Shown here in pieces: positions 51,374-60,452 of a stretch of DNA of 64,000 bases. Positions within the stretch are counted from its first letter, which is position 1. The number at the start of each line of letters is the position of its first letter. Location: assembly GCA_045646865.1 (NCBI GenBank), contig JAZRLM010000015.1, positions 104,188 through 168,187 of the forward strand, written 5' to 3'. The notes beneath the pieces are model-generated. The model made no database searches, was not told the origin of the DNA, and saw only the letters and a program-made list of their open reading frames with translations. The stretch comes from SIG440 sp045646865. GTDB taxonomy: Bacteria > Bacillota > Clostridia > Monoglobales > Monoglobaceae. The translations under genes and the position numbers were made by a program.

Positions 51374-51601
51374 CTATCTTTTATCAGTATACACATTGTA
51401 TTCCCCTGGTTTATAATCGTAGTTCCCGTTTATCATATTACGTTGAACCTGTGTGTTCGACAAATTATTATTTACTTTATCAGCCACCATTTTACTAGTG
51501 TTTACTTTTGTTATGTCATAATTATCAACCTTGTTATTAAAGCTTGATTTGCAAACAAAATAAATTACAGCAAATATAATTAATCCAATAATTGTTTCCA
51601 T
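51374..51601 (-). CDS. Small single-pass membrane protein
   Basis: 75 aa, AGGAG eight bases before the ATG. N-terminal transmembrane helix (METIIGLIIFAVIYFVC) and a polar Asn/Lys-rich tail. No family recognised. In an operon with the next two upstream genes. Confidence 0.55.
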   Translation of the reverse strand: METIIGLIIFAVIYFVCKSSFNNKVDNYDITKVNTSKMVADKVNNNLSNTQVQRNMINGNYDYKPGEYNVYTDKR

Positions 51602-51612
51602 AGTAACTACTC

Positions 51613-51858
51613 CTATCTTAGCCTTAAATCAAATTCCCTTTGAAGCAGTTCTACTAATTCAATTGCCATATCTCTATCAAGCTGGATTGATTGGCTAATT
51701 TTATCTTTTAGTTGTCTGTTTTCAGAACCATAAGTGTCTATCTGAAAATATTTATTTTCTCCTTTTGTGAATGTGCAGTAGGTTGCGTCTACTGATTCGT
51801 GTATAGTGTTTCTTTCTTTATCAATGTGACTAAAATGTCTTTTTGTAATAAGTGCCAT
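51613..51858 (-). CDS. Small conserved protein of restriction/HNH neighbourhoods
   Basis: 81 aa, AAGGAG before the ATG. ALITKRHFSHIDKERNTIHESVDATY and KYFQIDTYGSENRQ resemble a small protein often found next to restriction-type genes and sometimes misnamed methionyl-tRNA formyltransferase; it has no such fold or length. Function unknown. Confidence 0.6.
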   Translation of the reverse strand: MALITKRHFSHIDKERNTIHESVDATYCTFTKGENKYFQIDTYGSENRQLKDKISQSIQLDRDMAIELVELLQREFDLRLR

Positions 51859-51873
51859 AGTAATTCTCCTTCT

Positions 51874-52662
51874 TTATTTATAATACTTTTTTAAATCTTC
51901 GTAAGTTATTTCTAATCCAATCAGTTTTAGCAATTCTTTCCTTTGTTCGTACAAAGGTTTTAGTACGTAATCAACCTCAGAACCATAATGCAACAAATTG
52001 TGACAATGGCTACAAAGAGAAACAACATTTTGCTCTCTGTCAAGATCAACATCAGGGAAATCTGCAAAAGCGTATACGGGTATAAGATGATGTGGTTCCG
52101 TGTAATTCATGTCGCTATTTTTTCTCTTAAAAACGGGATGTGTTTTGTCAACTTCACATAAGCACCCTGCTTTAATTAACGCATTTCTCGATACAATTTT
52201 GCTACGATGGTATTGTTTTATCAAAGAATGAGTTGCTTCCTTTGGTGGATGGGGTGTATTATCATAAACAAAATCTTTTATATCTGAATAAATAATTTCT
52301 CGATCAACTTCTCTAAAAAAAGAAAGGTCATTCTGTTTATCAGATAACAAATCCTGGAGTTGCAGTTCTTCTGCAAGTATATGTTTTGCTTTTTCTATAA
52401 CATTACCGGGCAATTTCTTGCTTTTTATTATAATATTTAAAGCCTCAATCTCTTGTCCTATTTGAAAGATATGCCTCGCTCTTGGTATTCTAAACCGTTG
52501 TTGCTTAGACCTAGAATTAGGATTTTCAGTGTAGAGCTTGTCTCTTAACTCTTCAAATGGCATACTAGTATTTTTAAAATCATAATAAAAATCTACAAAA
52601 ACTGCTTTACCAACAGCCTCAAGAGCAGATTTTACGTCTGCATATTTTGTGTCATTGCTCAT
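51874..52662 (-). CDS. HNH endonuclease
   Basis: 262 aa. C-terminal HNH domain: TEPHHLIPVYAFAD, DREQNVVSLCSHCHNLLHYG, with an additional Cys pair further up (AGCLCEV) for structural zinc. The N-terminal ~130 residues are helical and may read DNA (modified or not). Likely a restriction-type nuclease in the McrA-like sense; no cognate methylase in the same operon, though a C5 methyltransferase lies 0.8 kb away on the other strand. Confidence 0.78.
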   Translation of the reverse strand: MSNDTKYADVKSALEAVGKAVFVDFYYDFKNTSMPFEELRDKLYTENPNSRSKQQRFRIPRARHIFQIGQEIEALNIIIKSKKLPGNVIEKAKHILAEELQLQDLLSDKQNDLSFFREVDREIIYSDIKDFVYDNTPHPPKEATHSLIKQYHRSKIVSRNALIKAGCLCEVDKTHPVFKRKNSDMNYTEPHHLIPVYAFADFPDVDLDREQNVVSLCSHCHNLLHYGSEVDYVLKPLYEQRKELLKLIGLEITYEDLKKYYK

Positions 52663-52689
52663 TAAACCAACCTCTTAATAAATATTCTC

Positions 52690-52923
52690 TTATCGACTAA
52701 GTTTAAATTTAGTCGCCTTTTCATCTGATGAATTGAATTTCATTTTTGCTATCTTAACTTCGCGTTCAATAGTACTGAATATATCAGATACATCTTTTTC
52801 GGTATATTCATAACAGGAAGGATTAGCACAATTACCAAGTAATTGCACCATAGATATAATCTTGTTAGTTCTTGCTTCAGCAATTCGAACGAACTTTTCT
52901 CGTTTTGTTTCAGAAATAGACAT
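52690..52923 (-). CDS. Small conserved protein, paralogue of the gene at 62.3 kb
   Basis: 77 aa, good GAGGGATAA ribosome site. Shares SETKREKF-RIAEARTNKII, MV-LLGNC and a YxYTxxDV stretch with the protein at 62321-62545. Helical; no known domain. It begins the HNH operon on the minus strand. The pair of paralogues brackets the MTase-GHKL module. Confidence 0.7.
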   Translation of the reverse strand: MSISETKREKFVRIAEARTNKIISMVQLLGNCANPSCYEYTEKDVSDIFSTIEREVKIAKMKFNSSDEKATKFKLSR

Positions 52924-53051
52924 TTTATCCCTCTTTTCGTTTTATTATAAAAATATTATACATATATTTTTTATATTTGTCAATAAAATTAAAATTATTT
53001 GCGTAATATTTTATAAATAATTTTAGTTTTCTAGTAATTTCTATATTTTTC

Positions 53052-53099
53052 GCTGCGATAGCGCAGCAAAATTTCCAAAATCTATTGCATTTTCGCAGC
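53052..53099. promoter_or_regulatory. Operator with three CGCAGC half-sites
   Basis: A perfect inverted repeat GCTGCG-ATAG-CGCAGC (53052-53067) and a third CGCAGC at 53094-53099 that sits in the promoter spacer of the HTH gene. The layout fits autoregulation by a controller-type HTH protein. Confidence 0.6.
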
Positions 53100-53113
53100 A
53101 AGTTTGCTATTAT
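53085..53113 (+). promoter_or_regulatory. Promoter of the HTH-methyltransferase operon
   Basis: TTGCAT (53085-53090), 17-base spacer, TATTAT (53108-53113) with extended TGC. Confidence 0.6.
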
Positions 53114-53133
53114 ATAATAAAGAGGTGGTAACT

Positions 53134-53481
53134 ATGAAAGGTTTAGGTCCTTTTTTGCGTGAAATTCGAGAAGAAAACCAGCTAACCTTGACAGATGTGT
53201 GTGAAAAAACCGGGATAACAGACAGTAGATTATCCAGAATTGAGAACGAATCACTAAAGACTTCTCCACCGATAGATGATGTGATAAGCCTTGCCAAACT
53301 ATACAATATAGATTTTAACAAAATACTCTCATTTTCAACTGAGCATAGCAGTAAGGATTTTGAAAATAGCAGAACCCCATTAAGGAATCTTGAATTATTA
53401 GATAAAAAAGAGTTACAACACATACAGGATGAGATTGATTTTATAGTAGATCAGAAAGGAACTGGAATAAATGAATTATAA
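53134..53481 (+). CDS. XRE-type HTH controller protein
   Basis: 115 aa from the ATG at 53134 (AGAGGTGG upstream). N-terminal HTH: LREIREENQLTLTDVCEKTG, ITDSRLSRIENESLKT, ISLAKLYNIDF; C-terminal helix of unknown role. It overlaps the methyltransferase gene by 11 bases, like controller proteins that time expression of restriction-modification genes. Confidence 0.82.
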   Translation: MKGLGPFLREIREENQLTLTDVCEKTGITDSRLSRIENESLKTSPPIDDVISLAKLYNIDFNKILSFSTEHSSKDFENSRTPLRNLELLDKKELQHIQDEIDFIVDQKGTGINEL

Positions 53482-55513
53482 ATTAGGAGAATTATTCTGC
53501 GGTCCGGGCGGGATCGCTTGGGGGGCTTTAAATGCAGATATAGGAATGGAAGATTGGTCTATAACCCATGCATGGGCCAATGATTATGATCACAACACTT
53601 GCGAAACATACCGCAATAACATTTGCCCAAACGATAGAGAAAGTGTTTATGAGGGTGATGTTAGAGAATTAGATTTTTCAAAACTTTCTGACATAAGTGC
53701 TTTAGCTTTCGGATTCCCGTGCAACGACTATAGTGTTGTTGGTGAACAGAAGGGTATGGATGGTAATTATGGTCCTTTGTATTCGTATGGTGTCCAAGCG
53801 TTAATCCGGTTTCAACCTAAATGGTTTTTAGCTGAAAATGTTGGCGGCCTTCGAAATGCAAATGAAGGACGAGCTTTTTCTAAAATTTTAGGCGAAATGC
53901 AAGCTGCAGGATACACTTTATATCCTCATTTATACCAATTCGAAGATTATGGAATTCCACAAGCACGACACAGAATCATTATCGTTGGTATCCGCAACGA
54001 TATGAATGTCGAATATAAGGTTCCATCTCCAGCGCAATACCGAATGAAAACATGCAGAGAGGCTATCGAGGTTCCGCCTATTCCTGAAAACGCATCTAAT
54101 AACGAGCTTACACGTCAATCAGCCGCCGTTGTAGAAAGATTACGTTATATCCGTCCTGGCGAAAATGCATTCACTGCGAATCTACCCGAAAATTTACAAT
54201 TAAATGTTATTGGTGCAAAAATTAGTCAGATATACAAGCGATTAGATCCTGACAAACCTGCTTATACTGTTACCGGTAGCGGAGGTGGTGGAACCCATAT
54301 TTACCATTGGGAAGAACCGCGTGCATTGACAAATAGAGAACGTGCACGCCTACAAACTTTTCCTGATACATACGAATTTTACGGCAATAAAGAAAGCGTT
54401 CGCAAGCAAATTGGTATGGCAGTTCCTTGCGAGGGAGCAAAAATAATTTTTGAGGCTATTTTAAAATGCTTCGCTGGAATAGAATATGATTCTATAGAGT
54501 GCAATGCAACTGAATATTTGTTCAATGGCGACAACGAAATCAAATGGCAATTTGACTCAGACTTAGAAGATAAAGTTCTAATAAAACCTGCAAAAGAAGG
54601 AGCTAACGAGTTGCGCATCGTTTCAGCTTATGCTTCTCCAAGCATGGTAGCATGGCATATGCAAACCCTGGCGGATTTAGAATTACAGCCTATACAAATT
54701 AAACTGATTGTGGGTATGTGCCCTTTTGATGGTCTTAGTCAAGTTACCAACTCAGGGTTTAAAAAATTATCCGAAAATGATTTTGGTCCCGACTTTTCAT
54801 CATTTAGCTGCCAGTATGTATATAAAACCCCCGCTGTACATTCCAAACTTTATTTATGGATGAAGAATGGCAAACCGTACAAAGCATTTTCTGGTTCTGC
54901 GAACTATACGCTTAAAGGATTTAGCAAAGATTGTGATGAATTCATTACTGAATGTAACTTAGATGATGCAGTTGCCTATTTCGATAAGGTGGAAGCAAAA
55001 ACAATATATTGCACTGCAAATGAAGTTGAGAACTACATTCGTATTTATCGCACCAGCCCCAACTATAGCTATGAAGCAACTATGGTGGATTTCAATTCTG
55101 AAGAGAAACAAACTCTATCATTTTTATCTAACACTGGGGAGGTTCCAACAACTTCAAGTTTAAACTGGGGTCAAAGAGAGCATCGCGACCCAAATCAGGC
55201 ATATATACCGCTACCTTCTAAGATTTCAAAAACAGGATTTTTCCCTTTAAATAAACGTTATTTTACTGTTGTTGCAGATGATGGCGAGTGCTTCATCATG
55301 AGAGTAGAACAAGCTGGGAATAAAGCTATCACTACGCCTAGCGACAATGCTGAGATAGGAAGATATTTTAGGAACCGTCTCGGAATTCACGAAGGTGTAA
55401 AGGTAACCAAGGAACACTTTAAAGAATATGGTCGTTCAGATGTAACCTTTACAAAACTTGATGACGAACACTTTTTAATGGATTTCTCTGTTGTTCGTTC
55501 GGAAATGGAATAA
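53471..55513 (+). CDS. C5-cytosine methyltransferase fused to PLD/NgoFVII-type nuclease
   Basis: 680 aa. Residues ~1-335 carry the cytosine-5 methyltransferase motifs in order: LFCGPGGIAWG (SAM), GFPCNDYS (catalytic Cys), AENVGGL, PQARHRIIIVG, LTNRERARLQTFPDTYEF and the C-terminal IGMAVP. Residues ~365-560 resemble the NgoFVII/BfiI group of PLD nucleases: HSKLYLW (~456) with GSANYT downstream form one HxK...GSxN site. The last ~90 residues (VVADDGECFIMRVEQ, then DVTFTKLDDEHFLMDF) look like the specificity domain of those nucleases. One chain may therefore both modify and cut. No frameshift or stop separates the halves. Confidence 0.85.
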   Translation: MNYKLGELFCGPGGIAWGALNADIGMEDWSITHAWANDYDHNTCETYRNNICPNDRESVYEGDVRELDFSKLSDISALAFGFPCNDYSVVGEQKGMDGNYGPLYSYGVQALIRFQPKWFLAENVGGLRNANEGRAFSKILGEMQAAGYTLYPHLYQFEDYGIPQARHRIIIVGIRNDMNVEYKVPSPAQYRMKTCREAIEVPPIPENASNNELTRQSAAVVERLRYIRPGENAFTANLPENLQLNVIGAKISQIYKRLDPDKPAYTVTGSGGGGTHIYHWEEPRALTNRERARLQTFPDTYEFYGNKESVRKQIGMAVPCEGAKIIFEAILKCFAGIEYDSIECNATEYLFNGDNEIKWQFDSDLEDKVLIKPAKEGANELRIVSAYASPSMVAWHMQTLADLELQPIQIKLIVGMCPFDGLSQVTNSGFKKLSENDFGPDFSSFSCQYVYKTPAVHSKLYLWMKNGKPYKAFSGSANYTLKGFSKDCDEFITECNLDDAVAYFDKVEAKTIYCTANEVENYIRIYRTSPNYSYEATMVDFNSEEKQTLSFLSNTGEVPTTSSLNWGQREHRDPNQAYIPLPSKISKTGFFPLNKRYFTVVADDGECFIMRVEQAGNKAITTPSDNAEIGRYFRNRLGIHEGVKVTKEHFKEYGRSDVTFTKLDDEHFLMDFSVVRSEME

Positions 55514-55515
55514 CT

Positions 55516-55555
55516 ATAACAAAAGGAGTGGCCGCATGACCACTCCTTTTGTTAT
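55516..55555. terminator. Bidirectional terminator between convergent operons
   Basis: ATAACAAAAGGAGTGG pairs perfectly with CCACTCCTTTTGTTAT around eight bases; it contains the stop of the convergent 1096-aa gene. Confidence 0.9.
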
Positions 55556-58500
55556 GCTATTTTAAAATATCCATCTGCATAATTTAAAATTTTAGAATCA
55601 AATAATTCTTTGGGAATAACTTTAGAAACAAGGTGATTAATAACCAAGAACGAAAGAAGATTCGATTCATCTATAAAATTAATACCGTTCTTTACAAGCA
55701 TATCATAGACAATATCATCTAAATGGTAATAAGATGAATCCTTAGAAACAATGACCTCTTTGTTATATCTCCTATCTCTGATTGCTGGCGAAACTAATCT
55801 TAAGCCCAAATTATGTTTTTTAATTATAGAAACAAGCAAGAAGGAATTCCATTCATACTGTATTTCTGGTAAATTTTCAAAATTATCAAAACCTATCATC
55901 GATAAGAATCCTTGGCTTGAAATGCTTTTCTGCAACCAATCAGAAACTTGATTTAATGTATCTTCCTCAATATTAAAATCACCAGACAAAATATAGATGT
56001 CCTCTGAAATTCTAGTATAATCTTTTTCCAGCTCGTAGAAAATTAAATCTGCCGTTGTTTCCGACCAATATGCATCTTTGGCTATTTGCATAAACTCACG
56101 TCTGCTTATTTGTTGCGTTGTTCCAAGCAAATAAAGAGCAATGCTTTTTGTCGTTAGAGAATCAACAGTACCTTCTTGGCAAATATGAGGACGACTAAAC
56201 TGATATTTATCTTCAAGAAGATTTTGCAACACATAAAACAGATTTGTTGGGTTTTCTATACCATTTCGAGATAGAAATTCTGGATGCTGTAATTTTATTT
56301 TTTCAAATATCAATTTATCACTACAATAACCTTTGAATTGAGAAAAGACTTCTTCAAGAACTCCTGAAATAACACTAGTATCTTCGTCAAAGATTTTCAA
56401 ATTCCCCTGAGCATTAAAACTATTATAATCCCACTGTAGCAATTCCTTTGAACTGTTAATAGCATTAAATAGCATAATGTCAGACAAGCCACCTATTTTT
56501 TGTTTTATTTCATTTCGGGTAACAGCACAACCTTTTTCTAAAATAAATAAAACAATACGGTCCGAAAGGCTAAGAGATTTGCCCTCTCCATTTATCTTCG
56601 TGATACAATCTCTTGTGAACTCGTATTCATCCCGATACAAATATGCCAATAACCCATGCAAGCCATGGTAATTTGTAATATCTGAAGTAAATGTCAAAAC
56701 GCCTTCAAATTCGTTAAAAATCTCAGCAAAATATAGGGTTTTTAAAGAACTTGAATCGATATATTTTTTTATATCATCAATAACAGATTGCTCGAATTTA
56801 ATATGCTCAATAAGTTTCGCTCTTCCGCGATCGCACACAATTAAGAACTCGGATATCCTTGCGCTGATAGCACGATTCTGCTCTGGCAAATCGTATTCAC
56901 CATATTCTTCGTGGAACAATCTACGCAGTTTGTTAATATCATCATCCGAATATAACGTGATGCCATCTTGAAAGTGTTTTGAAATCAACATCAAGCACAA
57001 TTTAGCATATGTCTGTTTTCTCAGAAACACAAAATCACCGTAAAAATGTGCACCACTCTCGATTAAGTAATTCAAAAATGCATCAGCTGATATGAATCCT
57101 AAGTCTGCGTTGTTAAGCATTTCTTCTATTTGTGATAGGCTCTCGAAGAAGTTGATTCCTTCATCCCCTATAAATTCATTCGTTAATTTTCGTAACTTTG
57201 CCTCTGTATTCTGCGTCTCACTTTGTTTCTTAATAAACATATCAGCAAACGGTAGATATTCCAATGAAAATGACTCTTTTAGTGTATGCATAATAACTGT
57301 GTCAAAAGCATCATCATCAAAAAACTCTAAAACATCTTGAGTCGTAATGTAAGAAAGATTGTTCTGCGTCATATGTTGCTCAACAAGCGAACCAAACAGC
57401 GGTGAAAATTCTCTGAAAAATTTTGCTTCAATTTGTCTAACTCGTTCCCTTGTCAAACCGTAATTATCCGCTATCTCTTGCAAGGTTTTTTGGTTTGCTC
57501 TGTCGACATATATATCAAATTCGCGATTACCCTTATGTTCATTTAATCTCTCGGTAGCAATTACCAGTAAAGGCTTTTCAAAAATCTTTATTTTATCGAG
57601 AGTATCAATTCCTTTAGCTCTCCCAAACATCTGTATCAACTTGACCAAAGTGATATCTCTCAAATCGCCAATTTTTGAATACCCATTTTCATAGAATTTT
57701 GCATTGTTTTTCGCAGATATGCCAGCAAATCGCAAATACGGAATGCCTAAATCAATATTACTTGGGTCAATGCTTATTACTGGAGGTGGTTCTACCGCTA
57801 ACTCTCTGTGTTCTTCGTTTTGAGTAGTAGAGCTTATTTCTTGTAATAAACTGTAGTACTTTTCTTTTATCAAGTTCAGCTTTCCTACACCAAAACCCGG
57901 CTCGTTAAGCAACAAGGAAAAATCAAAATCTTCAAGGTCGGATAATGTGGATAGGCAATTTTTTTCGCAAAACTCGACAAACATATGATATGTATTACCG
58001 GAAAAAAGTAAAGAAATACTGTCGGTTGCCACACCTGTAGAACCCTGAAAATTGGAATATTCCAACAGTGCCATGATTTCTTCATACGTCTTTTGCCCCA
58101 TATTTTTTAAAGAACGCAAGTCATTATCTTGAACAAAATTCATAACAGCACCAATAGTGTAAAGCTTATTGCGCATCAAAATATTTTTAGCCCTTACACT
58201 AAGATTGGTTATTTCTAATACCGACAATGAAAGGTCCAAATTATCATTGTTTTCCTTTTTGAAGAATTCTTTGACTTGTTCTCGAGAAGGTTCCTCAGTT
58301 GGTGTAGAAACATCGTTGAGATTATCATAACGACTATAGTAAAGGGTAATCTTTACATTTATAATATTCAGAAGTTTGTGCCATTCGTCGTGTGACATAG
58401 CATCAGAAATATCCTCATTAAATACAAAAACAAGCTTATCGTTTGAATTGTGATTTAAAAATAAATAGCCTTTTTCATTTATAACCTTAAATGGCTGATT

Positions 58501-58842
58501 TTTTATAACCGCAAAAACATCATAATCAGATGAATTTTCAATTTCAGAAATACGTGTATCAACATCATAATCCGGTTGTAATCCTTTGTTTTTTCTGTCA
58601 ATATAGTATTCTTTAATGGCAGGAATTACTCTAGCAACTGTAGCTTCATTTTCATCCAATATCGCTTCAATAACATACTTTAAAAGCAATAATTTATATG
58701 ATTTCTGATAGCCAGCCAAACTATCAGAAGGGCCAATGTATGAAATAAATTTTGCTTTTGTTGCATTAATCAGCATCGAGCAGTTAGTGCACGCACTAAG
58801 CTCGGTATCAACTATATCAGATCCACAATTAAAACATTTCAT
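55552..58842 (-). CDS. Large protein with zinc ribbon, alpha-CTD-like HhH repeats and sigma region 4-like HTH
   Basis: 1096 aa. Zinc ribbon C3-x2-C6 ... C18-x2-C21; residues ~204-262 (LEITNLSVRAKNILMRNKLY, then LKNMGQKTYEEI) match the C-terminal domain of RNA polymerase alpha; two further HhH-like units follow (~280-335 and ~360-420); residues ~450-478 (TLQEIADNYGLTRERVRQIE) match sigma-70 region 4. The remaining ~600 residues are helical with possible winged-helix segments and no clear enzyme motif. It may bind DNA at a promoter or phage target or act on RNA polymerase. Fourth gene of the GHKL operon, 22 bases after its neighbour. Confidence 0.72.
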   Translation of the reverse strand: MKCFNCGSDIVDTELSACTNCSMLINATKAKFISYIGPSDSLAGYQKSYKLLLLKYVIEAILDENEATVARVIPAIKEYYIDRKNKGLQPDYDVDTRISEIENSSDYDVFAVIKNQPFKVINEKGYLFLNHNSNDKLVFVFNEDISDAMSHDEWHKLLNIINVKITLYYSRYDNLNDVSTPTEEPSREQVKEFFKKENNDNLDLSLSVLEITNLSVRAKNILMRNKLYTIGAVMNFVQDNDLRSLKNMGQKTYEEIMALLEYSNFQGSTGVATDSISLLFSGNTYHMFVEFCEKNCLSTLSDLEDFDFSLLLNEPGFGVGKLNLIKEKYYSLLQEISSTTQNEEHRELAVEPPPVISIDPSNIDLGIPYLRFAGISAKNNAKFYENGYSKIGDLRDITLVKLIQMFGRAKGIDTLDKIKIFEKPLLVIATERLNEHKGNREFDIYVDRANQKTLQEIADNYGLTRERVRQIEAKFFREFSPLFGSLVEQHMTQNNLSYITTQDVLEFFDDDAFDTVIMHTLKESFSLEYLPFADMFIKKQSETQNTEAKLRKLTNEFIGDEGINFFESLSQIEEMLNNADLGFISADAFLNYLIESGAHFYGDFVFLRKQTYAKLCLMLISKHFQDGITLYSDDDINKLRRLFHEEYGEYDLPEQNRAISARISEFLIVCDRGRAKLIEHIKFEQSVIDDIKKYIDSSSLKTLYFAEIFNEFEGVLTFTSDITNYHGLHGLLAYLYRDEYEFTRDCITKINGEGKSLSLSDRIVLFILEKGCAVTRNEIKQKIGGLSDIMLFNAINSSKELLQWDYNSFNAQGNLKIFDEDTSVISGVLEEVFSQFKGYCSDKLIFEKIKLQHPEFLSRNGIENPTNLFYVLQNLLEDKYQFSRPHICQEGTVDSLTTKSIALYLLGTTQQISRREFMQIAKDAYWSETTADLIFYELEKDYTRISEDIYILSGDFNIEEDTLNQVSDWLQKSISSQGFLSMIGFDNFENLPEIQYEWNSFLLVSIIKKHNLGLRLVSPAIRDRRYNKEVIVSKDSSYYHLDDIVYDMLVKNGINFIDESNLLSFLVINHLVSKVIPKELFDSKILNYADGYFKIA

Positions 58843-58864
58843 TCATTAACCCTCCGGAAATTTA

Positions 58865-59590
58865 TTAGAAACCAATCTTTTCCTTTATTTTACTATAAAT
58901 CTCTTCATAAGACAAGCAGTCAAGAATATAAATTCCGCCAAGCAAGTTTACATACTGGGAGATAGAACGAACCAACTCACGATTGATTGTCACACCATTC
59001 TTTTCTGCATCCAACAAGGCACCTAGAACTGCCTTTGAAATTGTAGCATTACTCGCAAAACCAATATCTAAAAGATTATTTATATAATCCTGATCCCTGC
59101 AAACAAATTCTGTCAATTCATAAGGATTTGTTCTTTTCGCATCATAGGTATGATAACCTATCCACCACAATCGAGCAACTCCGTTTCTAAACAAAGGTCT
59201 TTTGCTATAACCGTGCTTCGAATTCTTAAAGAAGAAACGGTCAAATTTATCTCCTTCATCGTCAGGCATCCAACGATATCTCATGTAGTCTAGCCCTTGA
59301 TAAAGTGTGAATGCAACCCATATTCTTTCATCAGATGCTTGAGATTCGCTAAGACCTTTCATATGATTGTAAACACGCCTAATATTTTCGACATCTGTCG
59401 CAGTTGGCCTATCTTGTGACATATCAAAAGAAAAATCCTCAATTTCTATAGAGCTATCCCTTATAATACTGTTGTCATTCATAAGAGTAGGAAGATCCGT
59501 AGCATTCTTTTTAATTACTTCTTTGAAAATCGTAGGATAGTTACTTTTTGCAGCCAACAAACCTTCTTCGGTAATAAATTTAATCCTCAT
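58865..59590 (-). CDS. DUF6339-like protein, unknown function
   Basis: 241 aa. IWVAFTLYQGLDYMRYRW, FDRFFFKNSKHGYSKRPLFRNGVARLWWIGYHTYDA resemble a family I remember as DUF6339, found in defence neighbourhoods; its function is not known. It overlaps the upstream gene by 11 bases, so the two are translated together. Confidence 0.65.
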   Translation of the reverse strand: MRIKFITEEGLLAAKSNYPTIFKEVIKKNATDLPTLMNDNSIIRDSSIEIEDFSFDMSQDRPTATDVENIRRVYNHMKGLSESQASDERIWVAFTLYQGLDYMRYRWMPDDEGDKFDRFFFKNSKHGYSKRPLFRNGVARLWWIGYHTYDAKRTNPYELTEFVCRDQDYINNLLDIGFASNATISKAVLGALLDAEKNGVTINRELVRSISQYVNLLGGIYILDCLSYEEIYSKIKEKIGF

Positions 59591-60452
59591 CTTCAGAACC
59601 TCCTGCCAAATACGTCAGAGCTCTCATTGTGGGTGAATCCATCAGTAACTGCGCTGTCTTGTAAGAATCAAAGTTTTCTAAACTTTGCTCGGTGAGCTCT
59701 ATTTTCAAGTTTTTACAAGCTTTTATAAGTGCTTTAAACCATCTGCAATCACTATAGTTATACAGTTCATAACGCGAAGCCTTTAATTCATCAAAAACCT
59801 GTACTAACGCAGGGACAATAATCATTGAATGCATAATACTTTGCAATTCAAGATTCGTACTCAGATTTTTATAGATGTTACAACCTTTAACAGGGATACG
59901 AATAACAATCTTTGGTTTAGTACTACTAATATCCACATTTATAATTGTTTCGTTAGGATCAAGGTTTGGAACAATCGAGAAGATTGATGAAGTGTTTTCT
60001 AAATCATCCTTCTGTTTATTAAGTTCAATTTCAATACACCCACCTATTGCGAGAAGGCAGCCTTTTTTAATGTTGAACGCAAAGCCTCTATAATCAGCAG
60101 AGAAATCTGAATTTTTATAGCCTTTCAAATCTTCATTTGCAACAATAACAGTACTTATTTGTACAGCACCATTAAGTTTGCTTTGATGAATTTGAAATAC
60201 TTCTTCCTCCTCTTGAGTAACTACCGCGTGTCTATAACAAGTTTTAACGCATTCGATATGATGCACAAAAGATACTTTTTTGGAGGCAATTAACTCATTG
60301 ATACCGTCATTATTAGAAGAGGCTTTAAGTATAAATTTTATATGATAACCATTTTTCTCAAAGTCAGCATCACTGGTAAACGTAGCAGTAGCATAAGAAT
60401 CATTTCCTTTAGCTATCACAGGATATGGAAAATATTTATTTCTTATTAACAT
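59580..60452 (-). CDS. Hypothetical protein of the GHKL operon
   Basis: 290 aa. Beta-rich N-terminal two thirds (YATATFTSDADFEKNGYHIKF, KIVIRIPVKG), helical C-terminus ending SEDED. No motif recognised. Overlaps the GHKL gene by 17 bases and the DUF6339-like gene by 11, indicating a fixed-ratio complex. Confidence 0.6.
   Translation of the reverse strand: MLIRNKYFPYPVIAKGNDSYATATFTSDADFEKNGYHIKFILKASSNNDGINELIASKKVSFVHHIECVKTCYRHAVVTQEEEEVFQIHQSKLNGAVQISTVIVANEDLKGYKNSDFSADYRGFAFNIKKGCLLAIGGCIEIELNKQKDDLENTSSIFSIVPNLDPNETIINVDISSTKPKIVIRIPVKGCNIYKNLSTNLELQSIMHSMIIVPALVQVFDELKASRYELYNYSDCRWFKALIKACKNLKIELTEQSLENFDSYKTAQLLMDSPTMRALTYLAGGSEDED

Noticed and set aside
51613..51858. Methionyl-tRNA formyltransferase
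   Set aside because: Only 81 aa with none of the formyltransferase motifs; the name sometimes attached to such proteins is an error.
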